A DNA stretch of 64,000 nt, taken from NCBI GenBank assembly GCA_021800275.1, contig JAJYZB010000001.1, positions 1-64,000 on the forward strand, given 5' to 3'. The position numbers and the translations under genes were made by a program. The notes beneath the pieces are model-generated. The model searched no databases and was not told where the DNA came from. It saw only the letters and a program-made list of their open reading frames with translations. This document shows, in pieces, positions 1 to 7,803 of this stretch. The DNA comes from a bacterium. Its GTDB lineage: Bacteria; Vulcanimicrobiota; JABDET01. The first letter of the stretch is position 1. Every line of letters starts with the position of its first letter.

Positions 1-2
1 TT

Positions 3-170
3 TATTTCTATTCCTCTTTAGGAATCAGCGCAAGTGTCAGCATTTATGCCTTGTTCCTTATACTCTTGACTTCAGGACAAGCCATTCGAACTTTTTTCAT
101 TTTTTTAGGGCTTGGAACTTTCTACCTGCTCATTGCCTGGCCTAAATTTCCTGACAAAATTTCGAATTAA
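3..170 (+). CDS. C-terminal part of an integral membrane protein (permease-like)
   Basis: The reading frame is open from the window edge and stops with TAA at 168-170, giving 55 residues. The visible part has two hydrophobic stretches (about residues 7-26 and 33-47) separated by a short polar turn containing SGQAIR, then a short polar tail ending PDKISN. This layout matches the last two helices of many secondary transporters, for example APC-type permeases, but there is too little sequence to name a family. It converges with thrB, 21 bp away. The substrate is unknown. Confidence 0.55.
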   Translation, partial: YFYSSLGISASVSIYALFLILLTSGQAIRTFFIFLGLGTFYLLIAWPKFPDKISN

Positions 171-191
171 AACTCGTAAAAAGAACAATCC

Positions 192-1097
192 TCAGCGCAG
201 CTTAACCCCATGTGGGGAAGGTTTTGTCACCACAGTAACACATTTCGTTTTATTCTTTTTGAAAACGTCCACCATTATCTTCTGAATTTTGTCCAAATTG
301 CGAGTAGCAAAGGTCAAAATAGTCGGACCAGAACCACTGATGTTTACTCCAAGAGCGCCTGCTTCCATGCCCATCTTTCGCAGATCTTCATAACCTGGAA
401 TAAGCTGTCCGCGATAAGGCTCATGAAGACGATCCGAACAAGCAGAACGAAGCCAGTCTGACTTCTTTGAAGCCATGGCAGCAGTTAAAAGACAAGCTCT
501 TCCCAGAGAATAAATGACATCCTCTTTAGGCCATACTAAAGGCAGTATGGATCTGGCTCTAACGGTATAAACCTGAAAATCCGGAATGGCAAGAACAATT
601 TTTAAATCTGAGGGGGGCGAAAAGGAAACTGCTTTACCCGATCCATTTTGTCTCCATGCAACAACAAATCCACCATAAAAAGCAGCTGCAGCATTATCAG
701 GATGTCCTTCCATATGACTGGCTAGATTAAACAGCTCATCTCTGGAAAAAGGAGAATTCAGCAGCTCATTCGCTCCAAACAATCCCGTTGCTATAGCAGC
801 AGAACTGGAACCCAATCCTTTTGTTACAGGAATTGATTTTTTTAACTTAATCTCCATTCCCTGGAAAGGTTTTCCCGCTTCAAAAAACAGCCTTCGAGCT
901 GATGCGACCATCAGGTTATTTTCATCTTTAGGAAGCTCTTTTTCCCCTTCCCCTTTAATTTGAATTGAAATTTTGTCAGAAAGTTTCATTTCTACTTCAT
1001 CATAAATATTAAGCGCTAAAGCCAGACAATCAAAACCAGGTCCAAGATTAGCGCTTGTGGCAGGTACTGTAAATTTAACGACTTTTTGCTTTGCCAA
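192..1097 (-). CDS. thrB: homoserine kinase
   Basis: Cytosolic GHMP-family kinase that phosphorylates L-homoserine with ATP to O-phospho-L-homoserine, the step before threonine synthase. The 301-aa length is normal for ThrB. Motif 1 (PATSANLGPGFD, residues 12-23) opens the fold, the ATP-binding loop KGLGSSSAA lies near residues 93-101, and the C-terminal motif NISGSGPTI is present. The start is a TTG codon supported by a strong GGGGAGGG ribosome site about six bases upstream. It lies 129 bp downstream of the actDE gene on the same strand and may be read through from it, but ThrB has no known link to respiration. No other threonine-pathway gene is nearby. Confidence 0.95.
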   Translation of the reverse strand: MAKQKVVKFTVPATSANLGPGFDCLALALNIYDEVEMKLSDKISIQIKGEGEKELPKDENNLMVASARRLFFEAGKPFQGMEIKLKKSIPVTKGLGSSSAAIATGLFGANELLNSPFSRDELFNLASHMEGHPDNAAAAFYGGFVVAWRQNGSGKAVSFSPPSDLKIVLAIPDFQVYTVRARSILPLVWPKEDVIYSLGRACLLTAAMASKKSDWLRSACSDRLHEPYRGQLIPGYEDLRKMGMEAGALGVNISGSGPTILTFATRNLDKIQKIMVDVFKKNKTKCVTVVTKPSPHGVKLR

Positions 1098-1226
1098 AAA
1101 TCACCCTCCCCTAGAAGACTTTCCCGCTGCTTTGCTTAAAAGATTCTTTCCAAGCTCCCCCTATTCCTTCCCTCCAAAGAAAACATCCCAAAAAGAGAAC
1201 AACCTGAGCTCACAGAAGGAGCAAAA

Positions 1227-2336
1227 TCAGCCTTTTTTCTTGCTAGAAACCTGTTTGGGAAGAGTTAAAGGCTTTTTTTGGAGAAATCGCAGAAAATCAA
1301 TAATCTCAAATCGCTCTTTATTGGTTAAACGTGTGCCAAAAGAAGGCATAGTTCCTGGACCCATTGTAATATAATAAAAAAGCTGCCCATCTGTCAATTT
1401 AACCGGATCTTCTACAGGAACATTCCCTGATACTTTTCGAGTCAAATCAGGAGGGTGAGGCATAAATACTGCTCCCACCGGTCCATTCCCATCTGCCTGA
1501 GGACCATGGCAGAAAGCGCAGTTCTGCATGAAAAGAGTCTTCCCTCTGGCAATATTAGAGGATGTTGGCAGAACAGAATTTTTTATCGTAATAAAGGCTG
1601 CAGCAGTTTTAGGAAAATTACCAGAGCCCAAAGACTTTTTATCAATGCGAAAAGCATCATGAGGAATTTTCCATCCTAAAGGCTTCACAAAATATTTCTG
1701 CTGGTTTAAGGTTGGCATACTGATCGTTCCATGAGGCTGAGGAACAGCAGACTGAGCAGTTGGAAGTTTATACGGTTCATTCACCATTTTAACCGCGCAG
1801 CTGGACAAAAAGAAAGAAAAGAAAAGAAAAATCAAGCCGTAAGTAACAAGAGATTTAGCCCCTTTCAGCTTCAGAATATCTTTCGCTTTTTCAGCACCGG
1901 CTCCATCTACAACAATCGCTATGTTTCCAATCTCAACCGGTTTATCTTCCTGAGCAGGAGGATTCAATTTTCGATATCTCCGAGTTTCCCAGTAAAAAAA
2001 GATCAGTGTAGAAACCAGACCGCCTACCATACAGGCTTCATAGGTTGGAATAAAATCAATCGGGAAAGATACCAGATCAAACCCGCTGGTATGAATAGGC
2101 CAGATGAGCTGAGTATAGGCAATAAATCCAAATCCAAAAATGCCACCCAAAACCCAACCTATCCTGACTAGATTTCTCATTCTCATGGGATGGCTTCTGC
2201 TGGGGGGCAGAACCTCTTCAGGAAGAGGATAAGCAGAGCGAACTTCAATGGAATCAGGAGGAACCCCTGCATCCACAATGGCTTTATGCGCTTCTAAAGC
2301 AGCATTTTCTTCTTCAAATTCAGCGCAGATTCGCAT
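1227..2336 (-). CDS. actDE: ActD-ActE fusion of alternative complex III
   Basis: Single 369-aa frame that joins two ACIII subunits. Residues 1 to about 185 match ActD (DUF3341): a short soluble start (MRICAEF), then two membrane helices around FGFGFIAYTQLIW and TYEACMVGGLVSTLIFF. Residues 190 to the end match ActE: a hydrophobic segment ending in a lipobox-like LSSC, then a mono-haem cytochrome c domain with one CAFCH site and a likely axial methionine in PGTMPSFG. In known complexes these are separate genes and ActE is a lipoprotein. Here the former signal peptide would become an internal membrane helix. The frame extends further upstream inside actC. I choose ATG at 2336, four bases after the actC stop, because the ActD-like sequence starts there. 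An internal TTG before LIFLFF could still start a separate ActE. Function: quinol:cytochrome c or oxidase electron transfer in the inner membrane. Confidence 0.85.
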   Translation of the reverse strand: MRICAEFEEENAALEAHKAIVDAGVPPDSIEVRSAYPLPEEVLPPSRSHPMRMRNLVRIGWVLGGIFGFGFIAYTQLIWPIHTSGFDLVSFPIDFIPTYEACMVGGLVSTLIFFYWETRRYRKLNPPAQEDKPVEIGNIAIVVDGAGAEKAKDILKLKGAKSLVTYGLIFLFFSFFLSSCAVKMVNEPYKLPTAQSAVPQPHGTISMPTLNQQKYFVKPLGWKIPHDAFRIDKKSLGSGNFPKTAAAFITIKNSVLPTSSNIARGKTLFMQNCAFCHGPQADGNGPVGAVFMPHPPDLTRKVSGNVPVEDPVKLTDGQLFYYITMGPGTMPSFGTRLTNKERFEIIDFLRFLQKKPLTLPKQVSSKKKG

Positions 2337-2340
2337 TTCT

Positions 2341-3732
2341 TCATTCACCCCACTTAAAGAAAACAAGTTTTTTGCCGGCAATTGTTTCAACTCTCTGCCT
2401 AGATTTTGTTTCCAGCATTTCCCAAATCGGAATAATCGGAAAAATTCTGATAAATGCCATAATTCCCGCGAAAACAAAACAGAAAGTCGCAAAAATGACG
2501 CTCAACTCTGTCACACTTGGAAAATACATATGGACATTTCTAACTAACCCATTATAAGTTTCAGCGCCTTCAACCACAATAAGAACACGCTCAATATACA
2601 TTCCAAGAGTAACCCCACAGGCTAAGAAAAACATCCCCAAAGGGCTTCTTCGAAATCCTTTAAAAATCAGGCAGCAGGTTGGAATAATAAAATTCGTGCA
2701 GAACATAATCCAGAACATAGGAGCATAATGACCAAAAAGCCAGTCTTTAAACCAGTTCATCACATTGGCATCATGAGCGTAAAAATGAGGCATAAAATCA
2801 TTGAACAGCATATAATTCCAGGCGAGATCAATGCACAAAAAAATTCGACCCATATAATCGAAATGAATGGTCTGAATAATATCTTTGAAAGGGAGAGTCC
2901 ACCGCAAGAGAGCCATGGTTATAACGGCTGAAGCAACACCAGCATATAAAGCTCCGATCACAAAATAAGGACCAAAAATAGTCTCATGCCAGGCAGGGGT
3001 TTTCTGCATGGCAAAATCCATGCCTACGATCGTATGGACAGAGAAAACAACGGGCAGAATGAGAACACTGCATAAAGCAGCAGCCTCTTTTGCTCTTTTC
3101 CATTCAGCCTGAGTTCCTCTCCAACCCCAGCTTAAAATCGTATAAAGAGTTCTTTTCCATCCTGTTACTCGTGTTCTTAAGATTCCTAAATCAGGAACAA
3201 GAGTTGAATAAACGAAAACAAGAGTTCCAATAGTATACGTTGAAATCGCGCAAAAATCCCACATTAATGGAGATCTAAAATCGGGCCACAAATGTCTGAA
3301 ATTAGGATAAGGCAGCATGAAAAAAACGATTCCATTACGGCCTACATGGATAAAAGGGAAAGCAGCTGCCATAGGAAGAGTAAACAAAGTAATCACTTCT
3401 GAAACACGAGTCACGCTGGATTTCCATTCAGCCCCACTCAATCGTAAAATCCCGGAAATCAAAGTGCCTGCATGAGCCACCCCGATCCAGAACACAAAGG
3501 TCACAATATACCAACCCCAGTAAACAGGGACATTCAAACCGGTAACCCCTAAACCCCTCTGGGTCTGCTGCCAGAACTCCCATGCTCCCCACAGCATAGC
3601 AATTCCAAAAAACAAAAAGAGAAGTTTTTCCTTCAAAGTAATCGGAGTTTCAACAGGATACATGATCTTATCAATGATTTCTTTATTGGAAAGATCAGGA
3701 ACCTGAAAATCGGGTTCTACTGCATGCGCCAT
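2341..3732 (-). CDS. actC: ActC, quinol-binding membrane subunit of alternative complex III
   Basis: NrfD/PsrC-family integral membrane subunit of about 463 aa with some ten hydrophobic helices. It starts with the typical soluble leader (PDLSNKEIIDKIMYP) and continues with blocks such as YWGWYIVTFVFWIGVAHAGT and RNGIVFFMLPYPN. In ACIII, ActC carries the menaquinol oxidation site and may take part in proton translocation. An upstream GTG at 3738 is in frame, but an AGGAG site eight bases before ATG 3732 supports the shorter protein. It follows actB2 by 64 bp and is four bases from actDE, so it is part of the same operon. A second NrfD-like subunit (ActF) is not found in this window. Confidence 0.93.
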   Translation of the reverse strand: MAHAVEPDFQVPDLSNKEIIDKIMYPVETPITLKEKLLFLFFGIAMLWGAWEFWQQTQRGLGVTGLNVPVYWGWYIVTFVFWIGVAHAGTLISGILRLSGAEWKSSVTRVSEVITLFTLPMAAAFPFIHVGRNGIVFFMLPYPNFRHLWPDFRSPLMWDFCAISTYTIGTLVFVYSTLVPDLGILRTRVTGWKRTLYTILSWGWRGTQAEWKRAKEAAALCSVLILPVVFSVHTIVGMDFAMQKTPAWHETIFGPYFVIGALYAGVASAVITMALLRWTLPFKDIIQTIHFDYMGRIFLCIDLAWNYMLFNDFMPHFYAHDANVMNWFKDWLFGHYAPMFWIMFCTNFIIPTCCLIFKGFRRSPLGMFFLACGVTLGMYIERVLIVVEGAETYNGLVRNVHMYFPSVTELSVIFATFCFVFAGIMAFIRIFPIIPIWEMLETKSRQRVETIAGKKLVFFKWGE

Positions 3733-3796
3733 TCTCACTTCTCCTTTCTATGGCGCCTTCAGCGCCAAATTTTGCCCGCTCACTTCGAAAGTGGCT

Positions 3797-4609
3797 TCAA
3801 AAAGGTTCATCCACACGGGCAGGTTTTAAATAAATCACGTGCGGTTTTGTGTTTTTGTCTTCTAAAATCTTATGGGTTCGATCCGATTCAGCCAGATACT
3901 TAGAAACCGCGCTGTTCGGATCATGCAGATCTCCAAAAACAAGAGCTGACGTTGGACAGGATTGCACACAAGCAGTCCTAAGCTCTCCATCTTGAAGAGG
4001 CTTCCCTTCCATCCGAGCATCCCTCTGAGCTTCTCGAACTCTCTGAATGCAAAAAGTGCATTTTTCCATGACTCCCGAAGATCGAACTGTCACATCAGGA
4101 TTCAATTGTTCAGGAAGAGGATGAGGAAAATAAGGCTGGAAGAAATTAAAGACTCGAACATGGTAAGGGCAGTCCTGCCCACAGTATCGAGTCCCAATGC
4201 AGCGGGGATAAATTTGAGCATTCAATCCATCAAACGTATGCTGAGACGCATAAACAGGACAGACCGATTCACAGGGAGCATTCCCGCACTGCTGACAAAG
4301 CATTCCAACAAATTCTGCCGTTGGAGCTTCTTTATTCCCGATATAAGTTCTTTCAATATGCAGCCAGTCCATCATTCTTCCTCTAGCGCATTCTTTATCT
4401 CCAACAACAGGGATATTGTTTTCTGAATTGCAGGCAATCACACAGGCTTCACATCCAATGCAGCGATCCACATCAAACGCCAACCCCCACTGCGGATCTT
4501 TAAATTCTAAAGTTCCATGACCTGGAGTTTCTGTGGTTCCAGCATATAAAAGCTGATCTTCAAGTTTTTCATCGAATTTGGATGGATTAAAAATCTTCAA
4601 CTTTTTCAT
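3797..4609 (-). CDS. actB2: ActB2, iron-sulfur subunit of alternative complex III (separate gene)
   Basis: Ferredoxin-like subunit of 270 aa, equal to the C-terminal (B2) half of the usual ActB. Cysteine groups for four clusters are visible: CIGCEACVIAC, CQQCGNAPCESVC, CIGTRYCGQDC and CTFC with CVQSC. The CxGTRYC block is typical of ACIII and related polysulfide-reductase-like complexes. The protein passes electrons from quinol toward the c-type haems of ActA and ActE. No signal peptide is visible, so it probably travels with the Tat-exported B1 protein. GGAGGA lies just before the ATG, and only 12 bp separate it from actB1. In most organisms B1 and B2 are one polypeptide; here they are two genes with no sign of a frameshift. 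Confidence 0.93.
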   Translation of the reverse strand: MKKLKIFNPSKFDEKLEDQLLYAGTTETPGHGTLEFKDPQWGLAFDVDRCIGCEACVIACNSENNIPVVGDKECARGRMMDWLHIERTYIGNKEAPTAEFVGMLCQQCGNAPCESVCPVYASQHTFDGLNAQIYPRCIGTRYCGQDCPYHVRVFNFFQPYFPHPLPEQLNPDVTVRSSGVMEKCTFCIQRVREAQRDARMEGKPLQDGELRTACVQSCPTSALVFGDLHDPNSAVSKYLAESDRTHKILEDKNTKPHVIYLKPARVDEPF

Positions 4610-4621
4610 TCTTCCTCCATT

Positions 4622-6850
4622 TTACAACGTCAACACTTGAACTGGCAGTCTATCCATTCGAGTATCCTGAAGAGTCAGGTGCTGCTTCATATTTGTTTTC
4701 TTCACCTGGACACGAGTTGAATACCAGGCTAATTCATCGGCTTCATTCCACATCGGGTTAACAATTGAGAGAGGATTAAAGCCGCGATTGTAAGCATACT
4801 GACCATAAGAATAGTGTCCCTGACCAACAGGAACAGCCACACAAGAAGGATGAAGACCTGGATTCGGATAAACAGGTCCCTGAATCATCCCTGAATCTGT
4901 TTCTAATTGAATCACATCTTCTCTCGTAAGATTTAACTGTTTGGCTAAACTCGAAGGAACTTCAATCCAGGATGCCCATACAATCGTGGTCATTGGATCC
5001 GGCAGTTCCTGCATCCAGGGGCGATTGGCTAAAGAGCCATCTCCAAGGGCAAGAGATGGATAAGGCAGCAAAACAAATCCATTTTTATCCCCTGAAAACT
5101 CTGGCTGGACTTTTTTGTTGAAAGTCAATTTCTTTAAATAGTCCCACGGATTTACTCCTGATAGGACTTTCCCTTTTTCTGTCACAGCAGGGGGAGGATA
5201 AAGAGGGTTAGTTTTATCCCCTCCATACATCTCCCAACTCAGAGGGTACTTTTCCCAGATCCCTCCTCTTACAATTAAGGTTTCCCAGGTATCTTTATCA
5301 GAATAACGGCTTTTAAGCACGTCTCTAAAACTGTTCCATGGGAACTCTTTTGAGAAAGAAGACAGTTTAATAGAAGATAATAGGGCATCAGGGATGCTTA
5401 TGCTTCTTCCCCAATCAGGAACAAGACAAACTGGCTGCTGAAGTTCATAAAGGGTTTCCCGTTTTCCATCTATGCCAAAAGGTCCATCCAGTTTTCTGTC
5501 TCCCCATTCTTCCAGCCAGGATTGTGCAGCCACAATATAATCTGCTAAAAGAGCGGTTTCCTGAATAAAAGGAGTAAACACAACTTTATTTTTTGCCTTA
5601 TTAAACAAAGTCTCAAAATTTAAAGCTGCTGGCAGCAGAAATCTGGGATTAGCATCAAAAACCCAGATCGTCTCAAATTTTCTAGATTTCATTTCCTGCA
5701 GCGCTTCTTTTGTGGAAAGAAACAGATCAGCGGGAACCCCTTTTTGACCCGGCAGCAGAACAAAATCACTGTTATTAAATGAGGAATATTCACCAGTCAA
5801 TAAATGATTTAAGCTTTGAATCACGGTAGTATTCCATACCCCATTGGTATAAAGCCCATTTTCAGGACCAGAAAGAGCGACCGGATAGCGGGCAGAGAGA
5901 AGTCTTGCTGCCAATCTTTGATAAATCCCTTCAGGAACCCCTGTGATCCTTGAAATGGTCTCCAGAGGGATTGGTTTAGCCCACTGGAGCCACTCCCCTT
6001 TTTTATGGGGAGAAATTAAGTTTCCTAATCCTATGGCTGCCCAACCTTCTGTTCCAGGAGCCACAGGGATCCAGCGATCTGAATTAGCGGTTGAAGTGTT
6101 CAAATGGGGAGAAAAAGTGACTAAAATTCCCCTTTTCTGATCTCGATGCCGATTTTTCCCCTGGCGAAATTCTCCATACTGCCACCCATCATGAACAGGA
6201 GAATTTCCCTGCAGCAAAAAATCGCTTCCAAAAGAGACTGCGTAATCAGACTGCAAAAGATTATTGTAAGGAAGTTCAGGTTTACCCGTTAAACTTTTCA
6301 TGGCAGCTCTTTCAGCCTGTGACCCTGGAAAATCTAAAATCCAAATTTTGGCTCCAACCTTTTCAGCCAGATAAGCTAATAGAGCTCCTTTTGTTCCAGA
6401 AAGCGGCTTTGTTATCCAAAGCATAGTTCCTTTCCTGGCAGCAGCTTGATCGAGCTGACCAGCCAGGAGTTTAAAAACTTCAGAGTTGTCTTTAACTGTC
6501 GTAAAGCTCGTTCCATTCGATTTTAAAGCAGCAGGCAGACGATCAGGATTATAGAGAGCCTGAAGTTCTGAATGCCCTTTTGCGCAGACTTTCCCATGAT
6601 TAACTGGATGTTCAGGAAGTCCCTCAATTTTTTTAGCTCTTCCATCCATGACTCTCACAGAAACCCCGCAGCCTCCGCTGCATCCCTGACAGGTTGTGGC
6701 AAACCAGACCGATTCACCGGGTTCTCTGTATTCAGGCATATCCAGCTGCGAAACTAAAAGTTGATGAGGGGGAAGAGCGCAGCCCGCTAAACCTGCAGCA
6801 ACTCCTGTCATCAAAGTTAGTTTTACAAACTCTCTGCGAGTAATCTCCAT
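4622..6850 (-). CDS. actB1: ActB1, molybdopterin-oxidoreductase-like subunit of alternative complex III (separate gene)
   Basis: Protein of 742 aa related to molybdopterin oxidoreductases and equal to the N-terminal half of ActB. It begins with a Tat signal (RREFVK) followed by a lipobox-like LAGC, which suggests export in folded form and perhaps lipid anchoring. A cysteine set TTCQGCSGGCG with a further cysteine in GKVCAKG (about residues 53-92) has the layout of an N-terminal [4Fe-4S] site. In characterised ACIII the B1 domain holds no molybdenum cofactor and is structural; I cannot tell from sequence whether the cluster site here is filled. It lies between actA (22 bp) and actB2 (12 bp). 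The downstream region includes the dimethyl-sulfoxide-reductase-like C-terminal domain (LNLTREDVIQLETDSG). Confidence 0.9.
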   Translation of the reverse strand: MEITRREFVKLTLMTGVAAGLAGCALPPHQLLVSQLDMPEYREPGESVWFATTCQGCSGGCGVSVRVMDGRAKKIEGLPEHPVNHGKVCAKGHSELQALYNPDRLPAALKSNGTSFTTVKDNSEVFKLLAGQLDQAAARKGTMLWITKPLSGTKGALLAYLAEKVGAKIWILDFPGSQAERAAMKSLTGKPELPYNNLLQSDYAVSFGSDFLLQGNSPVHDGWQYGEFRQGKNRHRDQKRGILVTFSPHLNTSTANSDRWIPVAPGTEGWAAIGLGNLISPHKKGEWLQWAKPIPLETISRITGVPEGIYQRLAARLLSARYPVALSGPENGLYTNGVWNTTVIQSLNHLLTGEYSSFNNSDFVLLPGQKGVPADLFLSTKEALQEMKSRKFETIWVFDANPRFLLPAALNFETLFNKAKNKVVFTPFIQETALLADYIVAAQSWLEEWGDRKLDGPFGIDGKRETLYELQQPVCLVPDWGRSISIPDALLSSIKLSSFSKEFPWNSFRDVLKSRYSDKDTWETLIVRGGIWEKYPLSWEMYGGDKTNPLYPPPAVTEKGKVLSGVNPWDYLKKLTFNKKVQPEFSGDKNGFVLLPYPSLALGDGSLANRPWMQELPDPMTTIVWASWIEVPSSLAKQLNLTREDVIQLETDSGMIQGPVYPNPGLHPSCVAVPVGQGHYSYGQYAYNRGFNPLSIVNPMWNEADELAWYSTRVQVKKTNMKQHLTLQDTRMDRLPVQVLTL

Positions 6851-6871
6851 TTTGATTCTAATCCTCCAGCA

Positions 6872-7576
6872 TTAATAATGACACTCAGAACAATTTCTCA
6901 TTTGACTTAAAGAAGGCACATCTGGTCCACCAGGGAACTTTTTACCCGCCCACTCAGTATGGCAGTTGATGCAGTGTCCCATTGTGATTAAAGGGGTTTG
7001 TCCTCCGTACACGAGGTCTCTCCAGAAAAAGCCTTGTTTAGGAACAAGGACTTTCATTTCAGCCACATTCCCATGGCAGAGGACACAGGGATAAGAAGCA
7101 GGGTACTTTTTCTCCAGGGCAGCTAATTTAGGATCTTTTGAAGCAGCCTGAAGAAAAAACTCAACGTGGACTCTATGGGTGTAGTGAACAAATTGAGGCA
7201 GCTTATAAACCTTAACCCAATGAATGGGTTTATGGTTCTTCCAGTAAGAAATAAGTTTAGCTACATTGGCAAGTTCACGCGGATTCAAAGCGTACTTTCC
7301 CGTCAGATTAGGATCTGTGGAATTAACAATCTGATGGCACTGCATGCAGTCCTGGACAGAAGGCATCCCTGCAAAAGAACCTTTTGCAACATCGGTATGG
7401 CAGTAAAAACAAGAAATATGCATCTCAGTAACATGATGACGATGTTTGAAATAAATCGGCTGAGCGGGAATTCGATTAAGATACAGCTGCACTCCCCAGA
7501 GGACTAAAAAGGTTAAAACAACGCCAGCGATGATGAGCTTGATGACCGTGCGAATCAGTTTTTCTTCGTAACTCAT
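6872..7576 (-). CDS. actA: ActA, pentahaem cytochrome c subunit of alternative complex III
   Basis: Protein of 234 aa with one N-terminal membrane anchor (about residues 12-32) and five CxxCH haem sites: CFYCH, CMQCH, CVLCH, CINCH and CSECH, the last at the very C terminus. Five haems and a single anchor are typical of ActA, which collects electrons from the iron-sulfur clusters on the periplasmic side. The ATG at 7576 has a textbook AGGAGGT site seven bases upstream; an in-frame start 24 bases further upstream lacks one. It is the first gene of the leftward operon actA-actB1-actB2-actC-actDE. No terminal oxidase genes are near, so the partner oxidase must be elsewhere. Confidence 0.95.
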   Translation of the reverse strand: MSYEEKLIRTVIKLIIAGVVLTFLVLWGVQLYLNRIPAQPIYFKHRHHVTEMHISCFYCHTDVAKGSFAGMPSVQDCMQCHQIVNSTDPNLTGKYALNPRELANVAKLISYWKNHKPIHWVKVYKLPQFVHYTHRVHVEFFLQAASKDPKLAALEKKYPASYPCVLCHGNVAEMKVLVPKQGFFWRDLVYGGQTPLITMGHCINCHTEWAGKKFPGGPDVPSLSQMRNCSECHY

Positions 7577-7803
7577 TTTCGAGACCTCCTTTGTTTTCAA
7601 ATCCGAAAAATAAATTCCTTTTTTTTGAAAAAATTTTTTTTATTTTTTTTAAAAAAACCAAAAACGCCTTATTTAAAGCCATTTCCCGCGGCTTTGCAAA
7701 AAAAATATGATCTGAATTGTTTTAAATTCACAAAAAAAAATTAACCTCAAACTCGCAGCGGCAAGCAGCAGGACGTCTGTTTCTTTTTCCAGAAAAAGTT
7801 ATC
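7577..7803 (+). promoter_or_regulatory. divergent control region between the ACIII operon and acnA
   Basis: This 227-bp gap drives the ACIII operon leftward and acnA rightward. It contains a very long A/T tract (about 7618-7665). An inverted repeat, AAAGCC and GGCTTT with a nine-base loop, lies at about 7675-7695. The perfect palindrome CTTTTTC-CA-GAAAAAG (7783-7798) sits a few bases before the acnA start codon and could be an operator. I see no clean sigma70 promoter for either direction, so the exact promoters are not assigned. Confidence 0.4.

Noticed and set aside
2337-2492. 52-residue N-terminal extension of the ActDE frame inside actC
   Set aside because: It overlaps the conserved end of actC and has no ActD-like sequence; an ATG right after the actC stop is the natural start.
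7618-7665. Long A/T run upstream of actA as a frameshift or slippage site in a gene
   Set aside because: It lies before the actA start with a perfect ribosome site downstream, so it is non-coding.
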